Source: Lentibacillus sediminis | GTDB lineage: Bacteria > Bacillota > Bacilli > Bacillales > Amphibacillaceae | DNA: 64,000 nucleotides | Direction: 5' to 3' | Assembly (NCBI RefSeq): GCF_002763455.1 | Contig: NZ_NIXK01000002.1 | Coordinates: 496,001-560,000 of the forward strand | In this document: positions 35,915 to 43,608 of the stretch, piece by piece | Position numbering within the stretch: the stretch's first letter is position 1 | Layout of the letters: each line of letters starts with the position of its first letter | Program-made: the position numbers and the translations under genes | Notes under the pieces: generated by a model | What the model was told of the DNA's origin: nothing | Seen by the model: the letters and a program-made list of their open reading frames with translations, nothing else | Databases searched by the model: none

Positions 35915-36487
35915 ATGAAATACTTGAAATGGATCCTGTTCGGACTGGTGGTGTTTCTTGCCGGCTGCGGGAGTAATATAGAGACGAATATGTCGGAGCA
36001 GGTGTCGGATTTTTCTTTTACCAACCAGAATCAGGAGACAGTGGAACTTGAAGACTTGAAGGGCGATTGGTGGGTCGCAGACTTTATCTTTACCAATTGC
36101 ACGACTGTGTGCCTGCCGATGACTTCCAATATGGCACAACTGCAGACAGCCATGAAGGAAGAAGGTGTTGACGCCCAGCTGGTATCTTTTAGTATTGATC
36201 CGGAACGTGATACCCCAGAAGTGCTCAAAAGGTATGGTGAAAGCTATGATGCTGATTTTAGCAACTGGTCGTTTCTGACAGGGTATGATTTTGAAACAAT
36301 CAAAGAGCTCTCAATAAAATCCTTCCGCAACCTCATTGTGGAAGCACAGCCGGGCAACGATCAGCTGACTCACGGGACAAAATTTTTCCTTATCAATCCG
36401 GAGGGCGAAGTAATTAAAAATTATGACGGAGTAAGTTCGGACAGCATGGACCAGATTCTCGAAGACCTCAAAACGGTTACCTCATAA
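35915..36487 (+). CDS. Sco family copper-binding lipoprotein
   Basis: 190 residues. Lipoprotein signal ending LAGC (Cys18), then a thioredoxin fold with the CxxxC site TNCTTVC (Cys62, Cys66) and the distal histidine in LTHGTKFFLI. BsSco (YpmQ) helps assemble the CuA centre of cytochrome c oxidase; CtaA for the same enzyme is at 0.2 kb. AAAGGAAG lies before the ATG at 35915; the longer frame from 35873 has no signal peptide at its start. Confidence 0.93.
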   Translation: MKYLKWILFGLVVFLAGCGSNIETNMSEQVSDFSFTNQNQETVELEDLKGDWWVADFIFTNCTTVCLPMTSNMAQLQTAMKEEGVDAQLVSFSIDPERDTPEVLKRYGESYDADFSNWSFLTGYDFETIKELSIKSFRNLIVEAQPGNDQLTHGTKFFLINPEGEVIKNYDGVSSDSMDQILEDLKTVTS

Positions 36488-36511
36488 GCCATTGTTTAAC
36501 TTTAGCGGTAA

Positions 36512-36545
36512 GGAGCGGAAAAAATGACATTCCGCTCTTTTTCCT
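36512..36545 (+). terminator. Terminator of the sco gene
   Basis: AGAGCGGAA-type stem (GGAGCGGAA / TTCCGCTC) followed by TTTTTCCTTTTT, 25 bases after the stop codon. Confidence 0.8.
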
Positions 36546-36551
36546 TTTTGT

Positions 36552-36865
36552 AACAAAAGCGGAAGCGCCCTTACAGGCTAAGAACGCCACGTCCTGTGCG
36601 TCGTAGCGACGTATGGACTGCGCCTGGCCATGCCGGGTGGATCAGCGTTGCCGCGCAATGCGGCGAATTTAGCTGATCATTCCTTCGAAGGAGATAAAGG
36701 AAACATGCCCCTTCATAGGGGTTTGCCGACGTTGGCTCGGGAGGCCGGTTTTAGTCGGCCTTCCTTAAACTTCAAGCCGATGTTGACTTATCGTACGGAC
36801 GTGAGGGAAGTCCACACAGCTTTAGCGCTGGAGCTGGCCGGGGCATACTCCTGCCTTGGCTAACC
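36552..36865. repeat. Family B structured repeat, copy 2
   Basis: Closely resembles the element at 12.25 kb: CAAAAGCGGAAGCGCCC start, GATCAGC/GCTGATC stem, GCCCCT/AGGGGT stem, GGAGGCCGGTTTTAGTCGGC, and AGCGCTGGAGCTGGCC end. It has about 27 more bases near the left end than copy 1. Together with the promoter region of ykyB it accounts for the gap 36488-37036. Confidence 0.75.
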
Positions 36866-37036
36866 ACAATATGCAACGATTTAAATTTTTTTAAGTCTGC
36901 ACACAGTACACACCCAAAAATGCGCTTTCACATTCACCCTTGCACATGGACAACCTTTGCGATAGGATAGGAGATAGAGAGTAGGACTGGCTTTTTTAAC
37001 TATCAACTGCAAAACAAACTGGAAAGGAGGAAAAGC

Positions 37037-37510
37037 ATGGAACAGAATATCCCGCTGAATGAGCTGGCCAAAGCCCTGTATAGTATTAATCGACATGCAA
37101 AAACTGCGCCCGAACCCCAGCATCTATACTTACTGAAAAAAGAAGCAATTAGCCGCCTGCTGCAGGAAAAACGGGCAGTCAAAGTTGGACTCCATTTCTC
37201 TGACCGGCCGAGAATGAGCAACCAGCACTCCACTCTGCTTGTCAAAGTAGATGAATATTACTTTCACGTTCCTCCTACAAAAGAAGACTTCAAAGAGCTT
37301 GAGCACTTAGGCAGATTGGATCAAAATTATCGAAATCCGCAAACAAAGATGTCCTTGGGCCAAGCCAAAAGGATCGTTTACCGATATCTGGACTGGAAGC
37401 CGAAAAAGAAGCCTCAAGTCTCAAAGAAGCGATATAAATCATCCTATTTTACTCCATCCTCTTTAGGTAAAATGGAGTGGCCTCCTGCCAAATCGCATCG
37501 AAACTATTAG
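37037..37510 (+). CDS. ykyB: YkyB-like protein
   Basis: 157 residues, basic, soluble. Conserved-looking blocks: NELAKALYSINRHAKTA (8-24), YLLKKEAISRLLQEKRAVKVGLHFSDRPRMSNQHSTLLVK (35-74) and YYFHVPPTKEDF. This fits YkyB of Bacillus subtilis in length and start. The lysine-rich C-terminus (WKPKKKPQVSKKRYKS) suggests nucleic-acid or surface contact, but no function is known. AAAGGAGG precedes the ATG. Confidence 0.85.
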   Translation: MEQNIPLNELAKALYSINRHAKTAPEPQHLYLLKKEAISRLLQEKRAVKVGLHFSDRPRMSNQHSTLLVKVDEYYFHVPPTKEDFKELEHLGRLDQNYRNPQTKMSLGQAKRIVYRYLDWKPKKKPQVSKKRYKSSYFTPSSLGKMEWPPAKSHRNY

Positions 37511-37565
37511 AATATGTTTCATTTCTCCGTTTAAAAGGAAAAGAATTATAAAAGGAGGAACGGTT

Positions 37566-37781
37566 ATGGTGGAATTAAAAGCTTTCATGGCTGCACTGGA
37601 ACATCATGCTGCTCAGGCTCATGATCTTAAAGATAAGTACGAAATGCTGTCTGCTAAAGAAAAAGAAATGGTGATGAAAGAAGCACCAGACATGCTGCAT
37701 TCTCCTGATGCCTATTATCAGCCAGTTTTTACCTGGCTGGAGAATCTTCAGCAGAAAGCAGGCGACAAAACGGAATACTAA
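37566..37781 (+). CDS. Small hypothetical protein
   Basis: 71 residues, soluble and helical, start MVELKAFMAALEHHAAQAHD. It has a His-containing helix, LSAKEKEMVMKEAPDML in the middle and a C-terminal helix VFTWLENLQQKA. AAAGGAGG seven bases before the ATG strongly supports translation. I do not recognise the family. It may be co-transcribed with ykyB, whose stop lies 55 bases upstream. Confidence 0.75.
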   Translation: MVELKAFMAALEHHAAQAHDLKDKYEMLSAKEKEMVMKEAPDMLHSPDAYYQPVFTWLENLQQKAGDKTEY

Positions 37782-37842
37782 ACACAAAAACAACGATTGC
37801 CCCTATATCAAAACGCATGCTTGAAATTAGCATGCGTTTTTA

Positions 37843-38226
37843 TTATTTTACCAGCCGCCGAACGCCGTAAAAGAGAATTAGTGCCACTCCGAAACCAGCC
37901 AGGGTCTCAAGCGTGATTCCCAACAGAGAACGGAGGGAAGCGGAAAATGTGCCGGACAATGCGGCAGCTAGCAATCCGGTCGTTAATAACAGCAGACTTG
38001 AGAGCAAATAACTGAGCAGTTTGGTGCTGCTTTTAGCCACAAACCACTGGATTAAAGGATGAATTAGCAAATATAAAAGCACCATTCCAAGAAATACGAG
38101 TAAATAATAAATGTACTCAGGCTTTATGCCTAATGCCATAAGCTGGGAATAATGAAACCAATCAGGAAAATTGATACGCTTCTCCCCCTTCCCTGTTTTT
38201 ATATCCTGCATTATTAGTCTCTTCAT
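37843..38226 (-). CDS. Hypothetical membrane protein
   Basis: 127 residues. A polar N-terminus (1-35) is followed by three or four hydrophobic segments (about 38-62, 70-90, 97-122) and a basic end YGVRRLVK. The ribosome site is weak before both the ATG at 38226 and the next in-frame ATG at 38211, so the start is uncertain. No family recognised. It converges on the 71-residue gene. Confidence 0.6.
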   Translation of the reverse strand: MKRLIMQDIKTGKGEKRINFPDWFHYSQLMALGIKPEYIYYLLVFLGMVLLYLLIHPLIQWFVAKSSTKLLSYLLSSLLLLTTGLLAAALSGTFSASLRSLLGITLETLAGFGVALILFYGVRRLVK

Positions 38227-38299
38227 CTATGAAAGGAATTATACCTGCAAGAGAAAAGATGTTTTAAAAGAGATTTGGGAATGAACGTAATTATGTTGG

Positions 38300-38603
38300 T
38301 ACGTGCCTCCTCGGAAGAAAACCGCTTCCTGCTCAGGTCTAGCCGTTGCTTTTCCCGCAGGAGTCGACCGCCCTCCGCTCCAATCAACCATCTACAGAGT
38401 AGATAGCCGTTGTTTGCTTTTAAAAAGGCACATCAGCCAGCGGAGGAAATACCTTGAGACTCCTGCGGGATGATAAGCATAGGTGAGACCCCGCAGCGCG
38501 TCAGCGCGAGGAGGCTCACCAGCGCTCAGCAGGTGCGAAAGGTATTTCCGGAGCGGCAATCATAAACCCCACTGTTTTTACATCGCAATTTATAGATTTT
38601 GTT
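38300..38603. repeat. Family A repeat, copy 4 (left end truncated)
   Basis: Begins inside module one at GCCTCCTCGGAAGAAAACCG (about 38307), continues through CTCCGCTCCAATCAACC (about 38375) and a complete module two (38440-38563), and ends TTTTTACATCGCAATTTATA. The left 120 bases and the left end are missing. Confidence 0.8.
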
Positions 38604-38644
38604 TTTTAAATACAAAAAAGAAAAAGCAGGCTGACAGTTGTGCG

Positions 38645-38785
38645 TCAATCCTGCTTTTCTTCTGCTTTTTCCGATTGTTTCTTTTCCAAGTTCAGTTCAA
38701 GCTGGGAAATTTCCTTTTCGTCTCTGAGCAGTTCCTGTTTGTTACGTTCGACAAGCTCGTCAAAATTTAACGATTTTGGTCTCAT
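38645..38785 (-). CDS. FbpB-like small basic protein
   Basis: 46 residues from the ATG at 38785: MRPKSLNFDELVERNKQELL followed by RDEKEISQLELNLEKKQSEK and AEEKQD. The N-terminal pattern (F-x-E/D-LV-x-x-NK-x-ELL-x-D-x-x-x-[LI]xxxE) matches the FbpB family of Bacillus, Fur-regulated proteins thought to work with the small RNA FsrA in iron sparing. AAAGGAG stands eight bases before the ATG. This copy is more acidic at its end than named FbpB, and I see no clear Fur box, so regulation by iron is inference. Confidence 0.78.
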   Translation of the reverse strand: MRPKSLNFDELVERNKQELLRDEKEISQLELNLEKKQSEKAEEKQD

Positions 38786-38799
38786 ATGATACACTCCTT

Positions 38800-38830
38800 T
38801 TATACTTCTTTTTTATTATAGCACTATTTT
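38800..38830 (-). promoter_or_regulatory. Extended -10 promoter of the FbpB-like gene
   Basis: On the minus strand TGCTATAAT stands about 20 bases before AAAGGAG; an upstream TTGATA is 21 bases away, too far for a normal -35, so the TG extension probably matters. Confidence 0.5.
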
Positions 38831-38891
38831 GCAGATTTACCTATCAAAATTATTTGAACATTTTTTAACAATTGTATTTGGAGGCCAATAA

Positions 38892-40061
38892 ATGGAACAT
38901 TTCATCAACCCGCTTGTGAAAGATATTGAGATATCGGGGATTCGTAAATTTTTTAATATGGTGGCAGAAGAACAGGAAGGAGATATTATTTCTCTGACAA
39001 TCGGACAGCCCGACTTCCATACACCAGAGTATATCAAGCAAGCAGCCGTCGAAGCTCTTGCCCGCAATAAAACCACATATACACCCAATGCAGGAATTAT
39101 CGAACTGCGCAAAGCCATTTCATCCTTTAATGAAACAAATTATGCGATAAGTTATGATCCTGGTGAGGAAATTATTGTGACCACCGGAGCCTCCCAGGCC
39201 ATCGACATTACATTCCGGACCATTTTACTCCCTGGTGATGAAGTGATTTTGCCAGGACCGGTTTATCCTGGTTATGAACCGCTGATCCGCCTCGCTGGTG
39301 CAACCCCGGTGTATGCAGATACCACTGGCACCGGATTTAAACTGACAGCAGAAGTTCTCAAAGGCATGATAACGGACAAAACTAAATGTGTCGTTCTACC
39401 CTACCCTTCCAATCCGACCGGAGCATCATTTTCCGCTGCCGAGCTGAACGAGCTTGCTGCTGTCATCAGAAACAACGATCTTTTGGTACTGGCAGATGAA
39501 ATTTACAGTGAGCTGGTATTTGACGGAAAGCATGTTTCGATTGCTTCTTTGGAGAGAATGAAAGAAAGAACGATTGTCGTAAATGGGGTTTCGAAATCTC
39601 ATGCCATGACCGGATTCCGAATTGGCTATACCCTTGCTCCAAAATGGTTGTCGAGACATATGGTCAAAGTGCATCAGTATAATGTATCCTGCGCATCCTC
39701 CGTGAGTCAGTATGCGGCATTGGAAGCACTAAGGGCCGGATCTGAGGCTACCTGGAAAATGCGGGAAGCATATCGTAAAAGACGGGATTTCGTCTACAGC
39801 CGGCTGAGCGAAATTGGCTTCACGGTTAATCAGCCGGATGGGGCTTTTTATTTCTTTCCGAAATTTCCCGTGAAGGAAATGACATCATTTCAACTGGGAC
39901 TTGAACTGGTGAAGAAGGGTAAGGTTGCTCTTGTGCCCGGGAGCAGTTTTTCCTCTCTGGGAGAAGGATTTATGCGTCTTTCATACGCTTATGACCCTGA
40001 GACATTGACAGAAGGCTTGAATCGTCTGGAAACATTTATGCAGAAGGAAAAACTGCGGTAG
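38892..40061 (+). CDS. patA: Aminotransferase PatA
   Basis: PLP-dependent class I/II aminotransferase, 389 residues. Motifs: LTIGQPDFHTPE (about 35), TPNAGIIELRKA (about 62), VLPYPSNPTGASFS (about 165-178, Asn binding PLP), ADEIYSELVF (Asp/Tyr) and the Schiff-base lysine in VNGVSKSHAMTGFRIGY (about 232). In Bacillus subtilis PatA is the candidate N-acetyl-LL-diaminopimelate aminotransferase between DapH and DapL, both encoded at 31-33 kb here. TTTGGAGG precedes the ATG. Confidence 0.93.
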   Translation: MEHFINPLVKDIEISGIRKFFNMVAEEQEGDIISLTIGQPDFHTPEYIKQAAVEALARNKTTYTPNAGIIELRKAISSFNETNYAISYDPGEEIIVTTGASQAIDITFRTILLPGDEVILPGPVYPGYEPLIRLAGATPVYADTTGTGFKLTAEVLKGMITDKTKCVVLPYPSNPTGASFSAAELNELAAVIRNNDLLVLADEIYSELVFDGKHVSIASLERMKERTIVVNGVSKSHAMTGFRIGYTLAPKWLSRHMVKVHQYNVSCASSVSQYAALEALRAGSEATWKMREAYRKRRDFVYSRLSEIGFTVNQPDGAFYFFPKFPVKEMTSFQLGLELVKKGKVALVPGSSFSSLGEGFMRLSYAYDPETLTEGLNRLETFMQKEKLR

Positions 40062-40084
40062 TCGCAGAATATATTTGGATTCGT

Positions 40085-40249
40085 TTATACATTATCCTGT
40101 CTTCTGCATTCATAATCATTTAACAGCTTGTCCAGTTCCTGGCTGATTTCAATAGATTCTTTGTCAGTAAAACCTTTATCCAAGGCTACTTCCGTCATTT
40201 TCTGGCGGAGGAATTCGATTCGGTTAAGGAGATTATTTGTCGGTCCCAT
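40085..40249 (-). CDS. Spo0E-like aspartyl-phosphate phosphatase
   Basis: 54 residues forming two helices. The second carries SQELDKLLNDY, the Spo0E signature (SxELDxLxxxY). Members dephosphorylate Spo0A-P and delay sporulation. AAAGGGAG lies inside the first codons of a longer frame and points to ATG 40249 as start; ATG 40276 would add nine residues but has no ribosome site. Confidence 0.85.
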   Translation of the reverse strand: MGPTNNLLNRIEFLRQKMTEVALDKGFTDKESIEISQELDKLLNDYECRRQDNV

Positions 40250-40418
40250 CAGATAAGAATGCTCCCTTTCTTCCATTTATTTTAATGTAGCACAACTGTT
40301 CAGATAAATACAACTTACATCTTTATTGCATGGGAATTTCATGAAAAATTCACTCGTCTCCACACTCTCACTGTGCTATTATAGTAGTGGATTGACTTTA
40401 GGAAAGGATGGATTGCCA

Positions 40419-40943
40419 TTGGCTGAAACAAAAAAGAAAAATGAATGGTGGGAATGGGGAAAATCAATCCTCCTTGCTTTACTGATTGCTTATTTTCTGC
40501 ATACGTTTATTTTTGCCACTTCCATCGTTGAAGGGGAAAGCATGGCACCTACCCTGGAAGATGGCGAACGGGTGCTGTTCAACAAAATTGTCTATCTGGT
40601 CGATGAGCCCGAGCGTGGCGATATCGTCATTATTCAGCGTCAAAATAAAAATTATGTAAAACGGGTTATTGGACTGCCAGGAGAAACGATTAGCGTAAAT
40701 GACAATGATTTATATATTGATGGAGAAAAATACAGACAGCCTTTCTTAAGTGAAGAGGTGCTTAAAGATACCGGCCGGCTTGGTACGATTGACATTCCGG
40801 AGGGAAGCTATTTTGTCATGGGGGATAACCGCGGCATCAGCAAAGACAGTCGAAACGGTCTTGGTTTTATCCAGGGTGAAAATATTATCGGAAAATCGGA
40901 ATTTGTCATTTATCCATTTGATGAATGGACGAAGACAGAATAG
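40419..40943 (+). CDS. Signal peptidase I
   Basis: Type I leader peptidase of 174 residues with one N-terminal membrane anchor (about 15-33). Catalytic Ser41 in VEGESMAPTL and Lys81 in NYVKRVIGLPGE are present, as is the box MGDNRGISKDSR. A TTG at 40419 is taken as start: AGGAAAGG lies upstream and the protein then begins with the usual short polar N-terminus. It cuts signal peptides of secreted proteins at the outer membrane face. Confidence 0.93.
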   Translation: MAETKKKNEWWEWGKSILLALLIAYFLHTFIFATSIVEGESMAPTLEDGERVLFNKIVYLVDEPERGDIVIIQRQNKNYVKRVIGLPGETISVNDNDLYIDGEKYRQPFLSEEVLKDTGRLGTIDIPEGSYFVMGDNRGISKDSRNGLGFIQGENIIGKSEFVIYPFDEWTKTE

Positions 40944-40975
40944 GAGGCCAGGCATTCGCCTGACCTCTTTTTTTA
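40943..40975 (+). terminator. Terminator of signal peptidase gene
   Basis: GAGGCCAGGC / GCCTGACCTC stem followed by eight Ts, next to the stop codon. Confidence 0.85.
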
Positions 40976-41050
40976 TTCGTTATCGAACAGGCAGTAGCCG
41001 ATATTTAACGCGAGAAGTCCAAAACAGATGGCACCAAAAATAATTTCCAT
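40973..41050 (-). CDS. Candidate 25-residue hydrophobic peptide
   Basis: ATG at 41050 opens MEIIFGAICFGLLALNIGYC followed by LFDNE. AAAGGGGTG lies eight bases upstream, and TTGTCA-N17-TACATA stands just before it on the same strand (about 41105-41077). A single short membrane helix is predicted. I cannot match it to a family; size makes it uncertain, but the upstream signals are in the right order. Confidence 0.45.
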   Translation of the reverse strand: MEIIFGAICFGLLALNIGYCLFDNE

Positions 41051-41202
41051 TAATCGCACCCCTTTCCAGTATGTAAAAGACAAATTGAACGATGACAAAT
41101 AATCATATACTTTTACCTATCATATCAATTTTTCTCCCCTAAATAAAGTAAAAATATGTTAAACTGTTGAGGTAAATACCAAGACAATAGGCGGGTGAGG
41201 AT

Positions 41203-42363
41203 ATGCGGCACTGTCCATATTGTGGAACAATGATCAATGAAGATGAACAATACTGCATAAAATGCGGCAAAGCCCTGCCGAATGATATAGATGAACGTTT
41301 GGACGGGACTAGGAGATTCAACAAATTCTGGTATCTCCCCTTGTCCGTACTCTTCCTAGTTATCCTCTCTTCCGGGATATTTTATGTATGGCTGGACTCG
41401 AGGAGTGCCAAAGCCGAGGAATTATACTATCAGGGAGCGGACCTGCTCATGCAGCAGGATTATGAGGCTGCCGGTGATTTATTCGCTGAGGCTGTTGATC
41501 GTAATGGGAACTTCACCCAAGCAAACGTAGCCAGTGAATTCATGAAAAAGACCTTACAAGTGCAGCAAACGCTTGAAAAAGCTGCGGAATTGTCCCGCGA
41601 GAAAGAATTCCAGGAAGCTCTATCTATGATCAACACGGCAGAGAACAGCCTGAAGAATTATAACGGGACAGCCGTCAACCAGCTGATTGACGTCATTGTC
41701 AGTCAGCGTGAGACAATAAAGGTCGCTCAGCTAAAATCTATCCTGCGAGAGGAGCCTGGGATTGATCAATTGAAGCGGTTGTTATGGGAAGCGGATGAAC
41801 TAAATCATCAGGAAGCGGAAGGCATTACGGAATCTATCCGCAATCAGATTATTGATTACTCTTTTTCCAAAGCAAGCGCCCAGCTGAACAACAAACATTT
41901 CAACGACGCCCGGCTGCTTGTGGAAGATGGATTGAAATATGCTCCGAATTCCGAGAAGCTGACCAGTCTGCAAACAACTGTGGAGAAAGAACAGACCGCG
42001 TTTGAAACGGCCCAGCAGCAGCGGATAGAACAGGCTGTCAATGCAGCAGCTCAAGATCACCAATTAAATGAAACGGATGCGATTGAACTGCTCTCTGCAG
42101 AAGTCGAACAAAATGAGCAGGGAAATTTTGCAGTAGAGGGCGAAGTGAAAAGTGTCGCAACCATTCCCGTCCATTCTATATTGGTCGAGTATTCGCTGCT
42201 TAATGATAATGACACGGAAGTTTTATCCAATGAAGTCTATGTCTATCCAGATAAGCTCTATCCGGATGAAAACGGGGAATTTGAATTTACCCATTTTGAT
42301 ATCAGTGAAGAGACGAAAGGTTTACAAGTGGAAATCGACAAAGTCACCTGGTATACCGAATGA
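41203..42363 (+). CDS. Zinc-ribbon membrane protein with helical-repeat domain
   Basis: 386 residues. N-terminal zinc ribbon CPYCG...CIKCGKALP (Cys 4, 7, 19, 22), one membrane segment (about 44-64), then a helical TPR-like region outside the cell (about 70-290) and a C-terminal beta domain (about 300-385, VEGEVKSVATIPVHSILVEYSL). The layout resembles TcaA-like zinc-ribbon proteins, but the outer domain differs in detail. It lies 42 bases upstream of the HtrA-like protease on the same strand and may act with it at the envelope. Confidence 0.8.
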   Translation: MRHCPYCGTMINEDEQYCIKCGKALPNDIDERLDGTRRFNKFWYLPLSVLFLVILSSGIFYVWLDSRSAKAEELYYQGADLLMQQDYEAAGDLFAEAVDRNGNFTQANVASEFMKKTLQVQQTLEKAAELSREKEFQEALSMINTAENSLKNYNGTAVNQLIDVIVSQRETIKVAQLKSILREEPGIDQLKRLLWEADELNHQEAEGITESIRNQIIDYSFSKASAQLNNKHFNDARLLVEDGLKYAPNSEKLTSLQTTVEKEQTAFETAQQQRIEQAVNAAAQDHQLNETDAIELLSAEVEQNEQGNFAVEGEVKSVATIPVHSILVEYSLLNDNDTEVLSNEVYVYPDKLYPDENGEFEFTHFDISEETKGLQVEIDKVTWYTE

Positions 42364-42405
42364 TTTTCGGCTGACCACTTAATTCAGCAAGCGGGGTGAA
42401 AATCC

Positions 42406-43560
42406 ATGCATAAAAAACGGCTCCCCATCATAATCAGTGCATCAGTACTGATCATTGGGGTGGTGCTGTGTGTTCTTTTCTATGAACACTGGCAAAAGCA
42501 GGAGCTGGCAGTAAGCGATCCTGTGGTTAACCGGGTGAGCACCGAGGGACAGCAGCTTGATCTGCAATCGATTATTTATGAAGCAGAAAAGAACGTTGTC
42601 CAGGTCGAAGGTCAGACCGTTTCCTCCACCATAACGGGATCAGGATTTATCTATAATGAAAAAGGCGATATCATCACAAATGCGCATGTCATCCAGGATG
42701 CAGAAGTCATTTATGTCCGTACAGCTGATGCGCGCATTTATCCTGCAGCCGTTGTCGGAATTGGTGAAACCACGGATGTTGCAGTGATCCGTGTGCCGGA
42801 GCTTGCGGGAGAAAGTTACTCCCCTGTCGCCAGAGACGCGCCCGCAGAAATTGGTGAGGAAGTCATGGCGCTCGGAAGCCCGCATGGATTTCAAAGCACG
42901 GTAACACTTGGAATTATTTCCGGCACCGAAAGGAATTTCACCCTGAATGGCTATACCTATTCCAATGCCTATCAAATCTCGGCACCGATCACGCACGGAA
43001 ACAGCGGTGGGCCATTGATTAATCGAAGTACAGGTAAAGTGATTGGCATTAATTCCGTGGGAACAGAAGACGGCACGATTGGTTTCAGCATCCCGATTCG
43101 AGAAGTGATTGAACAAATTGAGAAATGGTCCAATGAGGCGCAAAATGAACAGCTCGAATTCGCCAGTGCTGAGGATATTATTGATACCAATAATCCGGAG
43201 GCCTTCCTGCTTGATGCTGAATATCTGGTCGAATATTTTATGGAGAGTATCGAGATTCGAGATTATCTTAATGCCTACACATTAATGGGCAGTTCTATGC
43301 AGGATGAGGTGTCCTATTCCGATTTCCGTGACCGCTACATTCACATAGTCGATCTGGAGTTTTCCAACCTCACCAGCAGCGTTACCGAGGATAATCGGAT
43401 TCAGATTACCCTGAATACAACAGCGGAGCTAAAGGAAAAAGAAGCCGAAGAAACGGAGAACGAAACAGAAACTGTTAAAGAGAGCTATACCTATACATTT
43501 ATCGTCGCCCATGAAAATGATCAGCTGCGGATTCTGCAGACAGACAGAAGTACTAAGTAA
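42406..43560 (+). CDS. HtrA-like membrane-anchored serine protease without PDZ domain
   Basis: 384 residues. One N-terminal membrane anchor (about 7-26), then a trypsin-like domain with the catalytic triad His94 (NAHVI), Asp124 (TTDVAVIRV) and Ser200 (HGNSGGPLI). Where HtrA proteins have a PDZ domain, this one has an alpha/beta domain of about 130 residues (about 255-384), probably NTF2-like, with a Glu-rich insert. It probably acts on misfolded or regulatory envelope proteins. AGCGGGGTG precedes the ATG. Confidence 0.88.
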   Translation: MHKKRLPIIISASVLIIGVVLCVLFYEHWQKQELAVSDPVVNRVSTEGQQLDLQSIIYEAEKNVVQVEGQTVSSTITGSGFIYNEKGDIITNAHVIQDAEVIYVRTADARIYPAAVVGIGETTDVAVIRVPELAGESYSPVARDAPAEIGEEVMALGSPHGFQSTVTLGIISGTERNFTLNGYTYSNAYQISAPITHGNSGGPLINRSTGKVIGINSVGTEDGTIGFSIPIREVIEQIEKWSNEAQNEQLEFASAEDIIDTNNPEAFLLDAEYLVEYFMESIEIRDYLNAYTLMGSSMQDEVSYSDFRDRYIHIVDLEFSNLTSSVTEDNRIQITLNTTAELKEKEAEETENETETVKESYTYTFIVAHENDQLRILQTDRSTK

Positions 43561-43565
43561 TAATA

Positions 43566-43606
43566 AATCGCCTCCCTTCTATACCAGTGAAGGGAGGCGA
43601 TTTTTT
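43566..43606. terminator. Bidirectional terminator protease / ktrD
   Basis: AATCGCCTCCCTTC / GAAGGGAGGCGATT followed by Ts; the two genes converge here. Confidence 0.92.
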
Positions 43607-43608
43607 GA

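Noticed and set aside
38800-38880. Fur box before the FbpB-like gene
   Set aside because: No convincing TGATAAT-type inverted repeat could be read there.
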